DNA from: Pseudomonadota bacterium
GTDB taxonomy: Bacteria > Bdellovibrionota > UBA1018 > CAIMNF01
Length of the DNA: 64,000 nt
Direction of reading: 5' to 3'
Assembly (NCBI GenBank): GCA_027486675.1
Contig: JAIXOQ010000004.1
Span: 124,001 to 188,000 of the forward strand
The notes below the pieces were generated by a model. The model was not told the DNA's origin, made no database searches, and saw only the letters and a program-made list of their open reading frames with translations. Shown one piece after another: positions 54,937 to 64,000 of the stretch; position 1 is the first letter of the stretch, and each line of letters begins with the position of its first letter. Made by a program: the position numbers and the translations under genes.

Positions 54937-55314
54937 TTAAAACTGAAGCCCAGCTTCTCGAGCGGAATCCGCTAGAGCTTTCACTTTTCCGTGATAAACA
55001 TATCCGCCGCGATCAAAAACAATAGACTTGACCCCTTTGGACTGTGCGCGTTTCGCAATCAAGCTACCCACCAACTTTGCACCTTCGATGCTGGCACCTG
55101 CTTTTCCACGCAGTTCCTTCTCTTGGGTCGAAGCCGCAGCAATGGTCGTCGACTTCACATCGTCAATGAGCTGCACATAAATGTGAGCATTCGAGCGAAA
55201 CACAGCTAAGCGAGGACGCTCAGTCGTTCCTGACAGGCGTGACCGAATCTTGCTTTTGTGTTTAATCCGAACTATAACTTTTGGATTCGTCTTTTTACGT
55301 CTTTGAGTACTCAT
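54937..55314 (-). CDS. rplR: 50S ribosomal protein L18
   Basis: 125 residues: the basic N-terminal region and [20 protein letters not shown], ending [16 protein letters not shown]. It binds 5S rRNA. Confidence 0.97.
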   Translation of the reverse strand: MSTQRRKKTNPKVIVRIKHKSKIRSRLSGTTERPRLAVFRSNAHIYVQLIDDVKSTTIAAASTQEKELRGKAGASIEGAKLVGSLIAKRAQSKGVKSIVFDRGGYVYHGKVKALADSAREAGLQF

Positions 55315-55317
55315 AAC

Positions 55318-55860
55318 CTATTTACTCCCGGCAGCAGCTTTACCCGCTTTGCGAACAATATGTTCGTTGGTGTAGCGAATGCCCTTGCCTTGATACGGCT
55401 CTGGTGGTCTTACGCCACGAATTTTATCGGCAACCATACCTAGCTGACCTTTGTCTGCACCCGTTAGAACAACGTGGGTGTTGCCATCGACACGAGCTGT
55501 TACCCCTTCAGGGATATCGAAGTCCACTGGATGCGAATAGCCCACGGTCAGTGCTAGCACCTTCCCTTTAGCAGCTGCTCTGTATCCGACACCTACGATA
55601 TCAAGCTCACGAGTGAAGCCTTCACTCACTCCTGTGACCATATTCTGGATCTGGGAACGAATCGTCCCCTGAATCGCTGATGATTGGTCTTCAGATGCAA
55701 GCTCTACCTGCACTGAAGTCGGCTCAATTTTGAGAACGATTCCGCTTGGAATTTTGAAGCTCAACTTCCCTTTAGGTCCCTCAACGCGGACTAAGCCTTC
55801 ATTGAGGTTCACTTTCACTCCGCTAGTAACCTTGATTGGATTTTTTCCTACGCGAGACAT
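55318..55860 (-). CDS. rplF: 50S ribosomal protein L6
   Basis: 180 residues: two tandem L6 folds, with MSRVGKNPIKV at the start and the signature RPPEPYQGKGIRYTNEHIVRKAGKA at the end. Confidence 0.97.
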   Translation of the reverse strand: MSRVGKNPIKVTSGVKVNLNEGLVRVEGPKGKLSFKIPSGIVLKIEPTSVQVELASEDQSSAIQGTIRSQIQNMVTGVSEGFTRELDIVGVGYRAAAKGKVLALTVGYSHPVDFDIPEGVTARVDGNTHVVLTGADKGQLGMVADKIRGVRPPEPYQGKGIRYTNEHIVRKAGKAAAGSK

Positions 55861-55863
55861 AAA

Positions 55864-56265
55864 TCACCAGACCTCACAGAGAATTTCGCCGCCCACTTTT
55901 TGCTGAGCTGCTTTTTGGCTTGTCATCACGCCTTTTGATGTCGTGAGAATTGAAATGCCAATTCCACCCATCACTTTCGGCATTTTTGCAACCTGGGCAT
56001 AGTGACGAATTCCTGGCTTTGAAATTCGACGTATTCCGCGAATCACACTTGCTCCGCCGTCATCGTATTTTAGGTACACACGAAGGGACACACGACCGGC
56101 GTCATCACGCAGAATTCTAAAATTCTTGATGTAACCTTGATCTTTGAGCACCTTCACCAAGTTTGCTTTCAGCCTTGATGCTGGAATGTCCACGCGCTCG
56201 TGTTTTTCAGCAGCCGCATTTCTGATGCGGGTGAGAAGATCTGCAACTGGGTCTGTCATCGACAT
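55864..56265 (-). CDS. rpsH: 30S ribosomal protein S8
   Basis: 133 residues: TDPVADLLTRIRNAAAEKHERVDIPASRLK and the C-terminal rRNA-binding GIGISILTTSKGVMTSQKAAQQKVGGEILCEVW. S8 is the translational repressor of the spc operon in E. coli; whether that holds here is not shown. Confidence 0.97.
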   Translation of the reverse strand: MSMTDPVADLLTRIRNAAAEKHERVDIPASRLKANLVKVLKDQGYIKNFRILRDDAGRVSLRVYLKYDDGGASVIRGIRRISKPGIRHYAQVAKMPKVMGGIGISILTTSKGVMTSQKAAQQKVGGEILCEVW

Positions 56266-56278
56266 AATATATTTCCTC

Positions 56279-56464
56279 TTACCAACTCGATTTGGTGACG
56301 CCAGGTAGCAAACCCTTCAGGGCTAGACTCCTAAAGCAAAGGCGGCACATGTTAAACTTACGCATATAGGCCTTGGAACGTCCGCAGAGTGGGCAGCGAT
56401 TCTTCTGCCTGGACTGAAACTTCGGCTTAACACCAATCTTTACTAACTTACACTTTTTAGCCAA
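56279..56464 (-). CDS. rpsN: 30S ribosomal protein S14, zinc (type Z) form
   Basis: 61 residues, the short zinc-binding version with C24, C27, C40 and C43 (CPLC...CRLC). Located between rplE and rpsH. Confidence 0.97.
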   Translation of the reverse strand: MAKKCKLVKIGVKPKFQSRQKNRCPLCGRSKAYMRKFNMCRLCFRSLALKGLLPGVTKSSW

Positions 56465-56479
56465 GCGTCGCTCCTCTGG

Positions 56480-57175
56480 TTACTTACGGAAAGGCATGCC
56501 CATTTCGGCCAAAAGCGCCCGTGCATGCTCATTATTAGTTGCTGTTGTAACGATAGTGATCGTAAAGCCTCTGACTTTATCGACTGTATCGTAATTGATT
56601 TCTGGAAAAATGATCTGCTCACGAATCCCAAGGGAATAGTTCCCACGACCATCGAAGGCCTTTGGGCTAACACCTTTAAAATCGCGGACCCGTGGTATCG
56701 CAACCGAAACAAGGCGATCAAAGAATTCGTACATCCGCGCTCGACGTAAAGTCACCATTACGGCCACGGCATTGCCCTCACGCACTTTGAAGGCAGCAAT
56801 AGCTTTTTTTGCGCGAGTCATGACTGGCTTCTGACCGGTAATTGCCATGATGTCGTTTAATGCGCTATCTAACACCTTCGGATTAGCTACAGCTTCTTTC
56901 ACTGCGCAATTCACGATGATTTTTGAGATGCGAGGAACCTGGTTCACGTTCTTCAGACTGAGTTGCTTCAGCAAAGCTGGTGCAATCGTCGTCCTGTAAG
57001 CCGTGAGCAGGCGAGGCTCGATCGCAGGAGAAACCTTTGTCTCGCCAGCAGCGGCCATCTTAAGCGCATTTGGGAGCTCACCCTTGGACCTTCCGCCGGA
57101 CTTGGGTGCCTTTGGAGCACCTTCAGCTTTTGGCTTCGTTTCCTTCTTCTTTTCGTCTTTTTTATCTGCAGCCAC
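56480..57175 (-). CDS. rplE: 50S ribosomal protein L5, N-terminally extended
   Basis: 231 residues against about 180 for typical L5. The extra ~50 N-terminal residues are Lys/Ala/Pro-rich ([20 protein letters not shown]). The core is normal: [59 protein letters not shown]. It contacts 5S rRNA and the P-site tRNA. The conservative internal start is M40, but the first ATG has its own spacing. Confidence 0.94.
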   Translation of the reverse strand: MAADKKDEKKKETKPKAEGAPKAPKSGGRSKGELPNALKMAAAGETKVSPAIEPRLLTAYRTTIAPALLKQLSLKNVNQVPRISKIIVNCAVKEAVANPKVLDSALNDIMAITGQKPVMTRAKKAIAAFKVREGNAVAVMVTLRRARMYEFFDRLVSVAIPRVRDFKGVSPKAFDGRGNYSLGIREQIIFPEINYDTVDKVRGFTITIVTTATNNEHARALLAEMGMPFRK

Positions 57176-57198
57176 AAAAACTCCTTGAGCAAATAACT

Positions 57199-57510
57199 TT
57201 AGGCTTTAGCCTGAAGCTCGCCCTTCTGATTACGCGTCAGTTTTGAAGCACGCACTGGCTTCTTGGTTTTGGGATCCAATAGGGAAACGTTGGAGTAATT
57301 AATCCAGGCTTCCTTCTCAACAATCCCGCCTTGAGGGCTGGTTTGACTTGGTTTCGTGTGCCGCTTCACCATGTTGAGGCCTTCGACCAAAACACGATTG
57401 TTCTTCGAATCAACGCGAAGAACCTTCCCTTGGCTGGCTTTGCTCCGGCCAGACAGCACAACGACCTGATCGTCTTTTCTGATAAACATTTTTGTTTTCT
57501 TAAATTCCAT
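57199..57510 (-). CDS. rplX: 50S ribosomal protein L24
   Basis: 103 residues: KOW motif [18 protein letters not shown] and [27 protein letters not shown]. Confidence 0.97.
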   Translation of the reverse strand: MEFKKTKMFIRKDDQVVVLSGRSKASQGKVLRVDSKNNRVLVEGLNMVKRHTKPSQTSPQGGIVEKEAWINYSNVSLLDPKTKKPVRASKLTRNQKGELQAKA

Positions 57511-57516
57511 AAATCC

Positions 57517-57885
57517 TCACAGCACTTCCGGTGCGAGCGAAATAATTTTCATGAAATTTTTCGCTCTAAGTTCGCGGGCAACTGGTCCAAAGATACGAGT
57601 CCCAACTGGCTCGCTCTGAGCATTGATCAAAACCGCGGAGTTTGTATCAAAGCGGATATAACTTCCGTCTTTGCGGTTAATCTCCTTTTTGGTGCGAACG
57701 ACAACGGCTTTCATCACGTCGCCCTTCTTCACCTTTGCATTGGGAGTCGCTTCCTTCACAGCCACGACGATGATGTCGCCGATCGTTGCATAACGACGAC
57801 GTGATCCGCCGAGCACCTTAATACACATAACTGAGCGCGCGCCGGAGTTATCTGCGACATCGAGCCTAGTAGTTGTCTGAATCAT
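57517..57885 (-). CDS. rplN: 50S ribosomal protein L14
   Basis: 122 residues, the usual length: [44 protein letters not shown] and [26 protein letters not shown]. Confidence 0.98.
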   Translation of the reverse strand: MIQTTTRLDVADNSGARSVMCIKVLGGSRRRYATIGDIIVVAVKEATPNAKVKKGDVMKAVVVRTKKEINRKDGSYIRFDTNSAVLINAQSEPVGTRIFGPVARELRAKNFMKIISLAPEVL

Positions 57886-57906
57886 TTCATTACCCTCTTT
57901 AAGTCT

Positions 57907-58266
57907 CTACTCGGTGATTAAAACTTTGCCTGCTGAAGCACGAACGATCTGCTGAAGTGCCCAGCGTTTATCTTTACTGATAGGACGTGTCTCAACGATC
58001 GTGACCAAATCACCCTCTTTAGAAAGATTTGCCTCGTCGTGAACTTTGACCTTGCTCCATTTGCGAGTGGTCTTACCGTAGGTTGTGTCACGAACCATGC
58101 GGTCAATCCGCACTACTCGGGTCTTCATCATCTTATCTGAAACAACAACGCCAGTCTGAGTCCGACGAGGTTTTTGATTCTCGTTATTGATGATTTTCGC
58201 CACAGGTGCTTTCGCAGCTTTGGGAGCCTTCTTTGCAGTCGCTGGTTTCTTTGTAGTGGTAGCCAT
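57907..58266 (-). CDS. rpsQ: 30S ribosomal protein S17, N-terminally extended
   Basis: 119 residues. The OB-fold core TQTGVVVSDKMMKTRVVRIDRMVRD to TRPISKDKRWALQQIV is preceded by ~33 Lys/Ala/Pro-rich residues absent from most S17 proteins. Confidence 0.96.
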   Translation of the reverse strand: MATTTKKPATAKKAPKAAKAPVAKIINNENQKPRRTQTGVVVSDKMMKTRVVRIDRMVRDTTYGKTTRKWSKVKVHDEANLSKEGDLVTIVETRPISKDKRWALQQIVRASAGKVLITE

Positions 58267-58269
58267 CTC

Positions 58270-58473
58270 TTACTCCGCCTTGCCCTTTTGGGTCAAAAAT
58301 GTCTTGAGGCGAGCGAGCTCTTTACGGCTACGCCACAACATCGACGTCTTTTCGAGCTGGCCTGTCGCATGCTTAATGCGCATCTGAAACAGGTCCTTCT
58401 CAGTTTCTGAAACCTTTTGAATCAGCTCTTTTGTCGAGAGACTCTTTAAAACATCAATTTTTTTCTTAGCCAT
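58270..58473 (-). CDS. rpmC: 50S ribosomal protein L29
   Basis: 67 residues: helical hairpin [32 protein letters not shown]...[11 protein letters not shown]. Its start overlaps the rplP stop by 8 bp. Confidence 0.96.
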   Translation of the reverse strand: MAKKKIDVLKSLSTKELIQKVSETEKDLFQMRIKHATGQLEKTSMLWRSRKELARLKTFLTQKGKAE

Positions 58474-58951
58474 GGGTTACGGCCTCCTTCTTGGTACGCT
58501 TGGCTTCGCGCGCGTCAAGGACGGCCTTCTGTGCCAGAGCTTCGCTCTCTTTTGTGATCGACTTAAACTTGCCTGGCAGCTTATGACTTGCAAGACGAAA
58601 TGCCTCGTAGGCCTCTGTCTTGGTCACACCGGCCATCTCAAAAATCACTCGGCCTGGCTTAATCACTGCTGCCCACTCTTCGACGTTCCCTTTACCTGAA
58701 CCCATCCGTGTCTCAGCTGGTTTCTTCGTCATTGGTTTGTTCGGAAAAATACGAATCCAAACATTACCACCACGTTTCACGTAACGAGTCATCGCCACAC
58801 GAGCCGCTTCGAGTTGTTTAGCAGTAATTCTACCGCAGCCAACGGCCTGCAATCCAAACTCACCGAAGGTTAAGGTTCCGCCACGGTCTGCACGACCACG
58901 CATCTTCCCTTTTTGCACCTTCCGCCATTTCACTCTTTTTGGGGACAGCAT
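58466..58951 (-). CDS. rplP: 50S ribosomal protein L16
   Basis: 161 residues: [25 protein letters not shown]-like [26 protein letters not shown] and the [14 protein letters not shown] end. A C-terminal basic extension of ~20 residues ([14 protein letters not shown]) is beyond the usual ~138-140. Confidence 0.97.
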   Translation of the reverse strand: MLSPKRVKWRKVQKGKMRGRADRGGTLTFGEFGLQAVGCGRITAKQLEAARVAMTRYVKRGGNVWIRIFPNKPMTKKPAETRMGSGKGNVEEWAAVIKPGRVIFEMAGVTKTEAYEAFRLASHKLPGKFKSITKESEALAQKAVLDAREAKRTKKEAVTHG

Positions 58952-58961
58952 TCATCGCTCC

Positions 58962-59660
58962 TTAAGAATTCGATTCCGAATGGTTAGACGTGCTTGCTGC
59001 CAAAGCTTTCGCTTCAGCGGCAGCCAAACGCTTCAATGTTTGGATCTCGCCGTTGTATACCCAGATTTTTACACCGATAACGCCGTACACGGTGTGTGCC
59101 TCGGTAGTACCGTAGTCAATGTTTGCGCGAAGCGTATGGAGAGGAACACTGTCCTCGCTATACCATTCCGAGCGAGCAATTTCTGACCCACCCAAACGAC
59201 CCGCAACCCGCACTTTAATCCCTTTAACGCCCTGCTTGAAAGCAGCGGTCATGCACTTCTTCATCGCTCTGCGGAAAGCAACCCGTTTCTCAAGCTGGGC
59301 GGCTACGTTTTCAGCGATCAGTTGCGCATTCGCTTCTGGGTTCTTAACTTCAATAATATTTAGGTCGATTTCGCTATTGGATAGCTTCATCACTTCAGCC
59401 CGAAGAGATTCGATGCCTACACCTTTTTTCCCGATGACGATCCCCGGACGAGCCGTGAATACATTCACCCGAACTTTAGCTGCAGCACGTTCAATCTCAA
59501 TTTTCGAGATCCCAGCTTGGAAGAGCTTCTTTTTCAGAAACTTACGAAGCTTGAGGTCTTCATGCAGAAGTTTTGCATAGTCTTTCTTCGCAAACCAACG
59601 GCTTTCCCATGTGCGTGTGACTCCAAGACGAAATCCTACTGGATGTACCTTTTGACCCAT
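58962..59660 (-). CDS. rpsC: 30S ribosomal protein S3
   Basis: 232 residues: [26 protein letters not shown] domain ([18 protein letters not shown]) and the C-terminal [31 protein letters not shown]. Confidence 0.97.
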   Translation of the reverse strand: MGQKVHPVGFRLGVTRTWESRWFAKKDYAKLLHEDLKLRKFLKKKLFQAGISKIEIERAAAKVRVNVFTARPGIVIGKKGVGIESLRAEVMKLSNSEIDLNIIEVKNPEANAQLIAENVAAQLEKRVAFRRAMKKCMTAAFKQGVKGIKVRVAGRLGGSEIARSEWYSEDSVPLHTLRANIDYGTTEAHTVYGVIGVKIWVYNGEIQTLKRLAAAEAKALAASTSNHSESNS

Positions 59661-59662
59661 GG

Positions 59663-60031
59663 TTAGGCTCCCACCTTCTTGGTCTTCTTCTTCTGAGCGA
59701 CTTCAGAAACAGCAACTTCCAAATGACTTGAGTACTTCAAGATGCGGGCACCTGCTCCTTTTGCTCGTGGCATAAATCTCTTCAAGGTTGGTCCTTTGTT
59801 CACAAGGATCTGGGAGATCACGAGTTGATCCAGATCCATAATCCCTTTTTGTTCTGCGTTAGCGACTGCACTTTTGATTGCAGTAACCACCACAGCAGCA
59901 CTTCTTCTGCGTGGGGAAAGCGTCAAATAGGTGATTGCGTCCTGAACCGGCTTCCCGCGGACTGCATCGGCAAGCAAGCCTAGTTTCCTAGGAGTGATGC
60001 GCACGTACTTAACTGTTGCTGTAGCTTTCAT
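59663..60031 (-). CDS. rplV: 50S ribosomal protein L22
   Basis: 122 residues: [22 protein letters not shown], the tunnel-lining loop, and [17 protein letters not shown]. It starts 8 bp after the rpsS stop. Confidence 0.97.
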   Translation of the reverse strand: MKATATVKYVRITPRKLGLLADAVRGKPVQDAITYLTLSPRRRSAAVVVTAIKSAVANAEQKGIMDLDQLVISQILVNKGPTLKRFMPRAKGAGARILKYSSHLEVAVSEVAQKKKTKKVGA

Positions 60032-60039
60032 GGTCTAGC

Positions 60040-60336
60040 CTACTTCCCCGCAGCGGCAGGGGCTGCGTCTTTCTTCTCGGATGCTGTGTGACCAGCAAAT
60101 GTCCGCGTAATCGCGAACTCACCCAACCGGTGACCAACCATATTTTCAGTGACATAAACGGGAATGAACTTGCGCCCATTGTGCACCGCAAACGTCAGAC
60201 CAACAAAATCTGGAAGCACCGTCGATCGGCGTGACCAGGTCTTGATGACCTTTTTGTCATTATTTTCTTTAGCGACAGTCACCTTCTTTTGGAGGTGATC
60301 ATCGCAAAATGGACCTTTTTTTAGGGATCTAGCCAT
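60040..60336 (-). CDS. rpsS: 30S ribosomal protein S19
   Basis: 98 residues: [49 protein letters not shown] and [17 protein letters not shown]. Confidence 0.98.
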   Translation of the reverse strand: MARSLKKGPFCDDHLQKKVTVAKENNDKKVIKTWSRRSTVLPDFVGLTFAVHNGRKFIPVYVTENMVGHRLGEFAITRTFAGHTASEKKDAAPAAAGK

Positions 60337-60353
60337 GAATTCTAATCCTCCGT

Positions 60354-61187
60354 CTACTTCCTGCGCTTGACGATAAAGGCCGTCGTGCGCTTGTTCTTAC
60401 GGGTCTTGTAGCCCTTCGTTGGTTTACCCCAAGGTGTACATGGATGTCGTCCACCTGAGCTTTTCCCTTCACCGCCACCCATTGGGTGATCGATTGGGTT
60501 TTTAGCTACTGCACGGGTGGTAGGACGAACCCCTAACCAACGCGTACGGCCAGCTTTACCGATAGTAATGTTTTCGTGGTCTAGGTTAGAGACCTGCCCG
60601 ATCGACGCTCTGCAGTTGACGTGAATCAAGCGCATTTCGCCCGATGGCATCCGTACCTGAGCGTACTCAGATTCTTTGGCCATAAGCTGAGCGTACGCAC
60701 CAGCACTACGGACCAGACGTCCACCTTTGCCTGGTTCAAGCTCAAGATTATGAATGAAGGTCCCAACTGGGATCAGCTTCAGCTTCATTGAATTGCCCGG
60801 CTTAATATCAGCAGCGTCTGAAGAGATCACTGTGTGACCTACTTGGAGACCTTCTGGGGCTACGATGAATCGTTTTTCCCCATCTGCGTAATTCACTAAT
60901 GCGATCCAAGCTGTTCGGTTCGGATCGTATTCGATCGAAGCGATCTTGCCTGGCACACCCTCTTTGTCACGCTTGAAGTCAACGGTGCGATAACGACGCT
61001 TATGACCACCACCGATTTGTTGAACCGTGATGACGCCATGAACGTTCCGACCACCCGACTTCGAGATGAAGCTAGAAAGGCTCTTTGGTCTCTTAGGGAG
61101 TTTGTTCTTAGGTGTAAGTACCGAGAAGTCCGCCACTGTTTTGTAGCGGAGAGTCGGAGTAACTGGTTTGAATGACTTAACTGCCAT
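60354..61187 (-). CDS. rplB: 50S ribosomal protein L2
   Basis: 277 residues: [25 protein letters not shown], a peptidyl-transferase-near [22 protein letters not shown] histidine loop, and the C-terminal [19 protein letters not shown]. Confidence 0.98.
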   Translation of the reverse strand: MAVKSFKPVTPTLRYKTVADFSVLTPKNKLPKRPKSLSSFISKSGGRNVHGVITVQQIGGGHKRRYRTVDFKRDKEGVPGKIASIEYDPNRTAWIALVNYADGEKRFIVAPEGLQVGHTVISSDAADIKPGNSMKLKLIPVGTFIHNLELEPGKGGRLVRSAGAYAQLMAKESEYAQVRMPSGEMRLIHVNCRASIGQVSNLDHENITIGKAGRTRWLGVRPTTRAVAKNPIDHPMGGGEGKSSGGRHPCTPWGKPTKGYKTRKNKRTTAFIVKRRK

Positions 61188-61198
61188 GTTCCCTTACC

Positions 61199-61492
61199 TC
61201 ACTGCTTCGCCTGGAAAAGATCAATGCGACTGCCTGCTGCCAGGGTCACGATGGCCTTTTTCCAATTGCTGCGTTTGAAGGCATTTCGCCCCATACGCTT
61301 GTTTTTACCTTGCATCATCATCGTACGGATCGAGCTGACCTTCACACTGAAGAGCTGCTCAATTGCGTCACGAATTTCTGGTTTCGTAGACGCAGGTGCG
61401 ACTTCAAATACATACCTATTGCCTAGCTCCGCGAGAGCTGTACTTTTCTCGCTGATGACTGGGCGCTTAATGATTTCGTAGATCTTTTGCAT
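61199..61492 (-). CDS. rplW: 50S ribosomal protein L23
   Basis: 97 residues from ATG 61492, which has AGGAGA eight bases upstream; a longer frame to 61561 runs into rplD and lacks similarity. Signature IIKRPVISEKSTALAELGNRYVFEV. It is located at the tunnel exit. Confidence 0.96.
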   Translation of the reverse strand: MQKIYEIIKRPVISEKSTALAELGNRYVFEVAPASTKPEIRDAIEQLFSVKVSSIRTMMMQGKNKRMGRNAFKRSNWKKAIVTLAAGSRIDLFQAKQ

Positions 61493-61503
61493 TTTTAGAT
61501 CTC

Positions 61504-62127
61504 CTACCCTTGAAGACGCGTTTCTAATCCGCGCGCTACATCTTGCGTCAGCACTAACCAATCGTGTTTCACGATATCGAGTACGTTCACGCCTTCAGTG
61601 CGAATTACTTTTAGCCCCTTGATGTTCCGTGTTGATAGCTCAACATTTTTATCAGGAGTGATCACAACCAACGCATTCTGCAGTCCCAAAGTTTGCATCA
61701 ATACTTTTTCTGCATCTTTGGTCTTGATCACAGGAAATGTGAGCTTATCCAAAATGATGACGCGCTTTGCTGCAAATCGATCTGACAAAGCGCTTCGTAG
61801 TGCGCCTTTCATCATCTCTTTTGGTGTGCGCTCTGCGTAAGAACGAGGCACTGGACCAAAAGACTGACCACCGCCTGGATTCAAAGGAGAACGAGTCGAA
61901 CCCTGTCGGGCATTCCCTGTTCCTTTTTGCTTGAATGGCTTGCGGCCACCCCCGCGTACTTCAGACTTGGTTTTAGTCTTTGCAGTGCCTTGACGGCGAT
62001 CCGCTAACTGAGCCTTGATCACTTGGTGAACGAGGGCGCGGTTAACGCGGGTAGCGAACACATCATCACTGAGCGTGAGTGTTCCAACCTTCTCTTTGTT
62101 TTGATTTAAGATATCGATTGTTGCCAT
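61504..62127 (-). CDS. rplD: 50S ribosomal protein L4
   Basis: 207 residues: the extended loop RGGGRKPFKQKGTGNARQGSTRSPLNPGGG and a Rossmann-like globular domain. In E. coli L4 autoregulates the S10 operon; the leader required for that was not identified here. Confidence 0.97.
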   Translation of the reverse strand: MATIDILNQNKEKVGTLTLSDDVFATRVNRALVHQVIKAQLADRRQGTAKTKTKSEVRGGGRKPFKQKGTGNARQGSTRSPLNPGGGQSFGPVPRSYAERTPKEMMKGALRSALSDRFAAKRVIILDKLTFPVIKTKDAEKVLMQTLGLQNALVVITPDKNVELSTRNIKGLKVIRTEGVNVLDIVKHDWLVLTQDVARGLETRLQG

Positions 62128-62131
62128 CGTC

Positions 62132-62815
62132 TTACGCCTTCACTGCTTTGCGGATGGTGACAATACCGCTCTTAGGACCAGGAACACTGCCGTTTAAAAG
62201 CAAAATCCCTTTCTCAAGATCGATTTTCACTATCGTGATGTTTTGGATCGACACGTGCCTATGGCCCATGTGTCCGGCCATTTTCTTACCCTTAAATACT
62301 TTACCCGGGTCAGCACGGTTACCGATCGAACCAATAGAACGATGGTTAACGGATGCTCCGTGGGACGCAGGACCACCGGCATAGTGGTAACGCTTCATGA
62401 CACCCTGGAATCCCTTACCCTTGGATACCGAGCTCACGTCCACAAGATCGCCGTCCTTCAAGAACGCTGCTGTCAGCTCTTGGCCATCAGCCAGACCTTC
62501 AAGCGCCTTGTCGTTCTCCACGCGGAACTCTTGTGCATGGTAGTAGCCAGGATTGCCGGAACGTTTGAAATGCCCAGTCTCAGCGCGATTGACGCGAGAA
62601 GCCTTTTTCGGCAGAAAGCCAACCTGAACGGCGCTGTAGCCTTCGGTCGCTGCTTTCTTAATTTGTGTAATCGTATTTTTCTTCAGCTCAACAACCGTTA
62701 CCGCAAGAACGCGTCCGTCGGCACCGAAGACTTGAGTCATCCCCGCCTTCACACCCAGGATTCCGCCTCGGTCTGAATTTAAAGTTGCGGAGGTTTGCGT
62801 ATTATTTTCTTCCAT
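62132..62815 (-). CDS. rplC: 50S ribosomal protein L3
   Basis: 227 residues from ATG 62815; a GTG at 62827 is an alternative. Core ILGVKAGMTQVFGADGRVLAVTVVE, KGFQGVMKRYHYAGGPASHGASVNHRSIGSIG, KMAGHMGHRHVSIQNITIV. The first ~18 residues are an N-terminal extension. Confidence 0.96.
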   Translation of the reverse strand: MEENNTQTSATLNSDRGGILGVKAGMTQVFGADGRVLAVTVVELKKNTITQIKKAATEGYSAVQVGFLPKKASRVNRAETGHFKRSGNPGYYHAQEFRVENDKALEGLADGQELTAAFLKDGDLVDVSSVSKGKGFQGVMKRYHYAGGPASHGASVNHRSIGSIGNRADPGKVFKGKKMAGHMGHRHVSIQNITIVKIDLEKGILLLNGSVPGPKSGIVTIRKAVKA

Positions 62816-62836
62816 CGCTAGGTCCACTCCGTTCCG

Positions 62837-63151
62837 TTACGACTTGATCTCAACATCGACGCCCGCGCTCAGGTCGAGCTTCATGAGGGAGTCAATGGTT
62901 TGTTGAGTTGGTTCAACGATGTCGAGAATACGCTTATGAGTGCGCACTTCGAACTGTTCACGGGATTTTTTATCCACGTGAGGGGATCGCAAAACACAGT
63001 ATTTATTAATGACCGTTGGGAGAGGAATTGGGCCACGAACCATAGCGCCTGTGCGGCGGGCTGTGTTTACAATTTCCCAGACCGATTTATCGAGTACCCG
63101 GTGATCAAACGCTTTTAGCTTGATTCGAATTTTGTGCTCGGCAATTGCCAT
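62837..63151 (-). CDS. rpsJ: 30S ribosomal protein S10
   Basis: 104 residues: [51 protein letters not shown]. First gene of the S10 block. The 255-bp gap before it (63152-63406) presumably holds its promoter, but no convincing -35/-10 pair was found. Confidence 0.98.
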   Translation of the reverse strand: MAIAEHKIRIKLKAFDHRVLDKSVWEIVNTARRTGAMVRGPIPLPTVINKYCVLRSPHVDKKSREQFEVRTHKRILDIVEPTQQTIDSLMKLDLSAGVDVEIKS

Positions 63152-63365
63152 TTACTCTCACTCCAATCGCTTCACCCGCCATCAGATACGCGGATTAGTC
63201 CACGCACCCTGAACAGGTGTTGTTTGTTTCTAAACTAAATATTCGACACGGAAAGCTAAGCACCCATCATTCACCGTCGTCGGGAGGTGAACTGTAGCGG
63301 ATAGCCAAACTTAGCGCGGCAAGTGTTAGAGAAATACCGGAAGAGGCGGTTTCTGACAAGTGTGT

Positions 63366-63387
63366 TTTGCTGTTGAAATTCAGCAAA
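63366..63387. other. Stem-loop after fusA
   Basis: TTTGCTG pairs with CAGCAAA around an 8-base loop, 20 bp beyond the fusA stop. It is AT-rich with no clear U-tract, so it could be a weak terminator or a processing hairpin between fusA and the S10 genes. Confidence 0.4.
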
Positions 63388-63406
63388 TAACAAAACGCGA
63401 AAGAAA

Positions 63407-64000
63407 CTAGATTAAAATCCCTGCTCTTCGTTTAATTTCTGCAAGTGCTGAGTCAGAAACCTGCGCATACTGAGAAAATTGCATGGAAAAAGTTGCGCGA
63501 CCTTGGCTAGATGAACGCAAAACCGTTGAATATCCAAACATCTTCGCCAAAGGTACCTCCGCGCTAATGACCTGAAGGCCCCCCCTCGAGGTCATTCCAT
63601 GGATTCGACCGCCTCGGGCATTCAGATCGCCAATCACGCCCCCCACAAACTCCTGCGGGCTTACAACCTCACAGGACATGATGGGCTCAAGAATTGTTGG
63701 ATTGGCCTTTTTTGCCGCATCTTTAAACGCCATGGTGGCAGCAATCTTGAAGGAAATTTCGCTCGAGTCCGTTTCGGAGAATGATCCGCCGGTGAGCGTA
63801 AAGCCGATATCCATCGCCGGATACCCCGCAAGCACTCCACCGGAAATGCTTTCTTTTAAGGAGTTTTCCACTGCTGCTGCAAAAACTTTAGGAATCTGTG
63901 TTTCCGGAACCAAATTTTTGAACTTGAAGTTTTCACCCCGTGTTAACGGCTCAATTTTCAGTACGACGTGACCGTACTGGCCCTTAGATCCTGGAATTTG
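63407..64000 (-). CDS. fusA: Elongation factor G, C-terminal part (cut by window edge)
   Basis: The frame is open to the last base of the window; about 197 codons of the C-terminus are visible. GSKGQYGHVVLKIEP belongs to domain IV, with EP.MSCEVVSPQEFVGGVIGDLNARGGRI and VPLAKMFGYSTVLRSSSQGRATFSMQF of domains IV-V. EF-G drives translocation. No tuf gene lies between fusA and rpsJ. Confidence 0.95.
   Translation of the reverse strand, partial: QIPGSKGQYGHVVLKIEPLTRGENFKFKNLVPETQIPKVFAAAVENSLKESISGGVLAGYPAMDIGFTLTGGSFSETDSSEISFKIAATMAFKDAAKKANPTILEPIMSCEVVSPQEFVGGVIGDLNARGGRIHGMTSRGGLQVISAEVPLAKMFGYSTVLRSSSQGRATFSMQFSQYAQVSDSALAEIKRRAGILI

Overview
The window reads as chromosomal DNA of a Gram-negative, Bdellovibrio-like bacterium (Bdellovibrionota or a close relative). 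This is inferred, not proven. The grounds are roughly even base composition, secretin and outer-membrane proteins, and above all a type IVb (Flp/Tad) pilus cluster that ends in a YD-repeat secreted protein followed by a tiny secreted protein. That is the layout of the B. bacteriovorus 'hit' (host-interaction) locus, bd0109-bd0108. No tRNA, rRNA, CRISPR array, transposase or prophage gene was recognised.

Layout. 1-5073 (+): a surface protein truncated by the window edge, with a 1,176-bp super-repeat of Ig-like modules followed by kelch-type repeats. 5166-6302 (+): an AAA/DUF4143 ATPase. 6297-10487 (-): a lipoate/2-oxoacid dehydrogenase operon, lipA, E2, lpd, lipB. 10502-26931 (-): one uninterrupted Tad-type cluster. 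It holds tadC, a DUF192 protein, three FHA proteins, a PP2C-like phosphatase, four SGQxxxE pseudopilins, cpaB, a secretin, a TadZ-TadA fusion, tadB, the YD-repeat protein and the small secreted protein. 26958-28672 (+): a secreted protein and nagZ. 28620-35469 (-): a tightly overlapped inorganic-carbon uptake operon encoding a YkvA-like protein, a SulP transporter, DabA (DUF2309), a DabB/NuoL-like subunit and an extra NuoM/N-like subunit. 35532-40681 (-): propionyl-CoA carboxylase (carboxyltransferase, biotin carboxylase, biotin carrier) and the methylmalonyl-CoA mutase large subunit. 40730-47942: mixed genes (barrel-like protein, acyl desaturase, exported HAD phosphatase, sigma-54 activator, TlpA-like thioredoxin, HNH nuclease, an odd membrane protein, a TM2 protein). 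47995-64000 (-): the S10-spc-alpha ribosomal superoperon from fusA (cut by the window edge) to rplQ, closed by a clear intrinsic terminator; rpmJ (37 codons) is present.

How the genes fit together. The propionyl-CoA carboxylase consumes bicarbonate, and the operon directly downstream on the same strand supplies it through two unrelated predicted importers. Together they suggest coordinated bicarbonate supply for carboxylation in a heterotroph. The Tad cluster carries a phospho-threonine reading layer (FHA proteins) and a predicted phosphatase but no kinase in the window. The lipoate genes follow the hit-like pair with almost no spacing, so about 20 kb could be transcribed as one directon.
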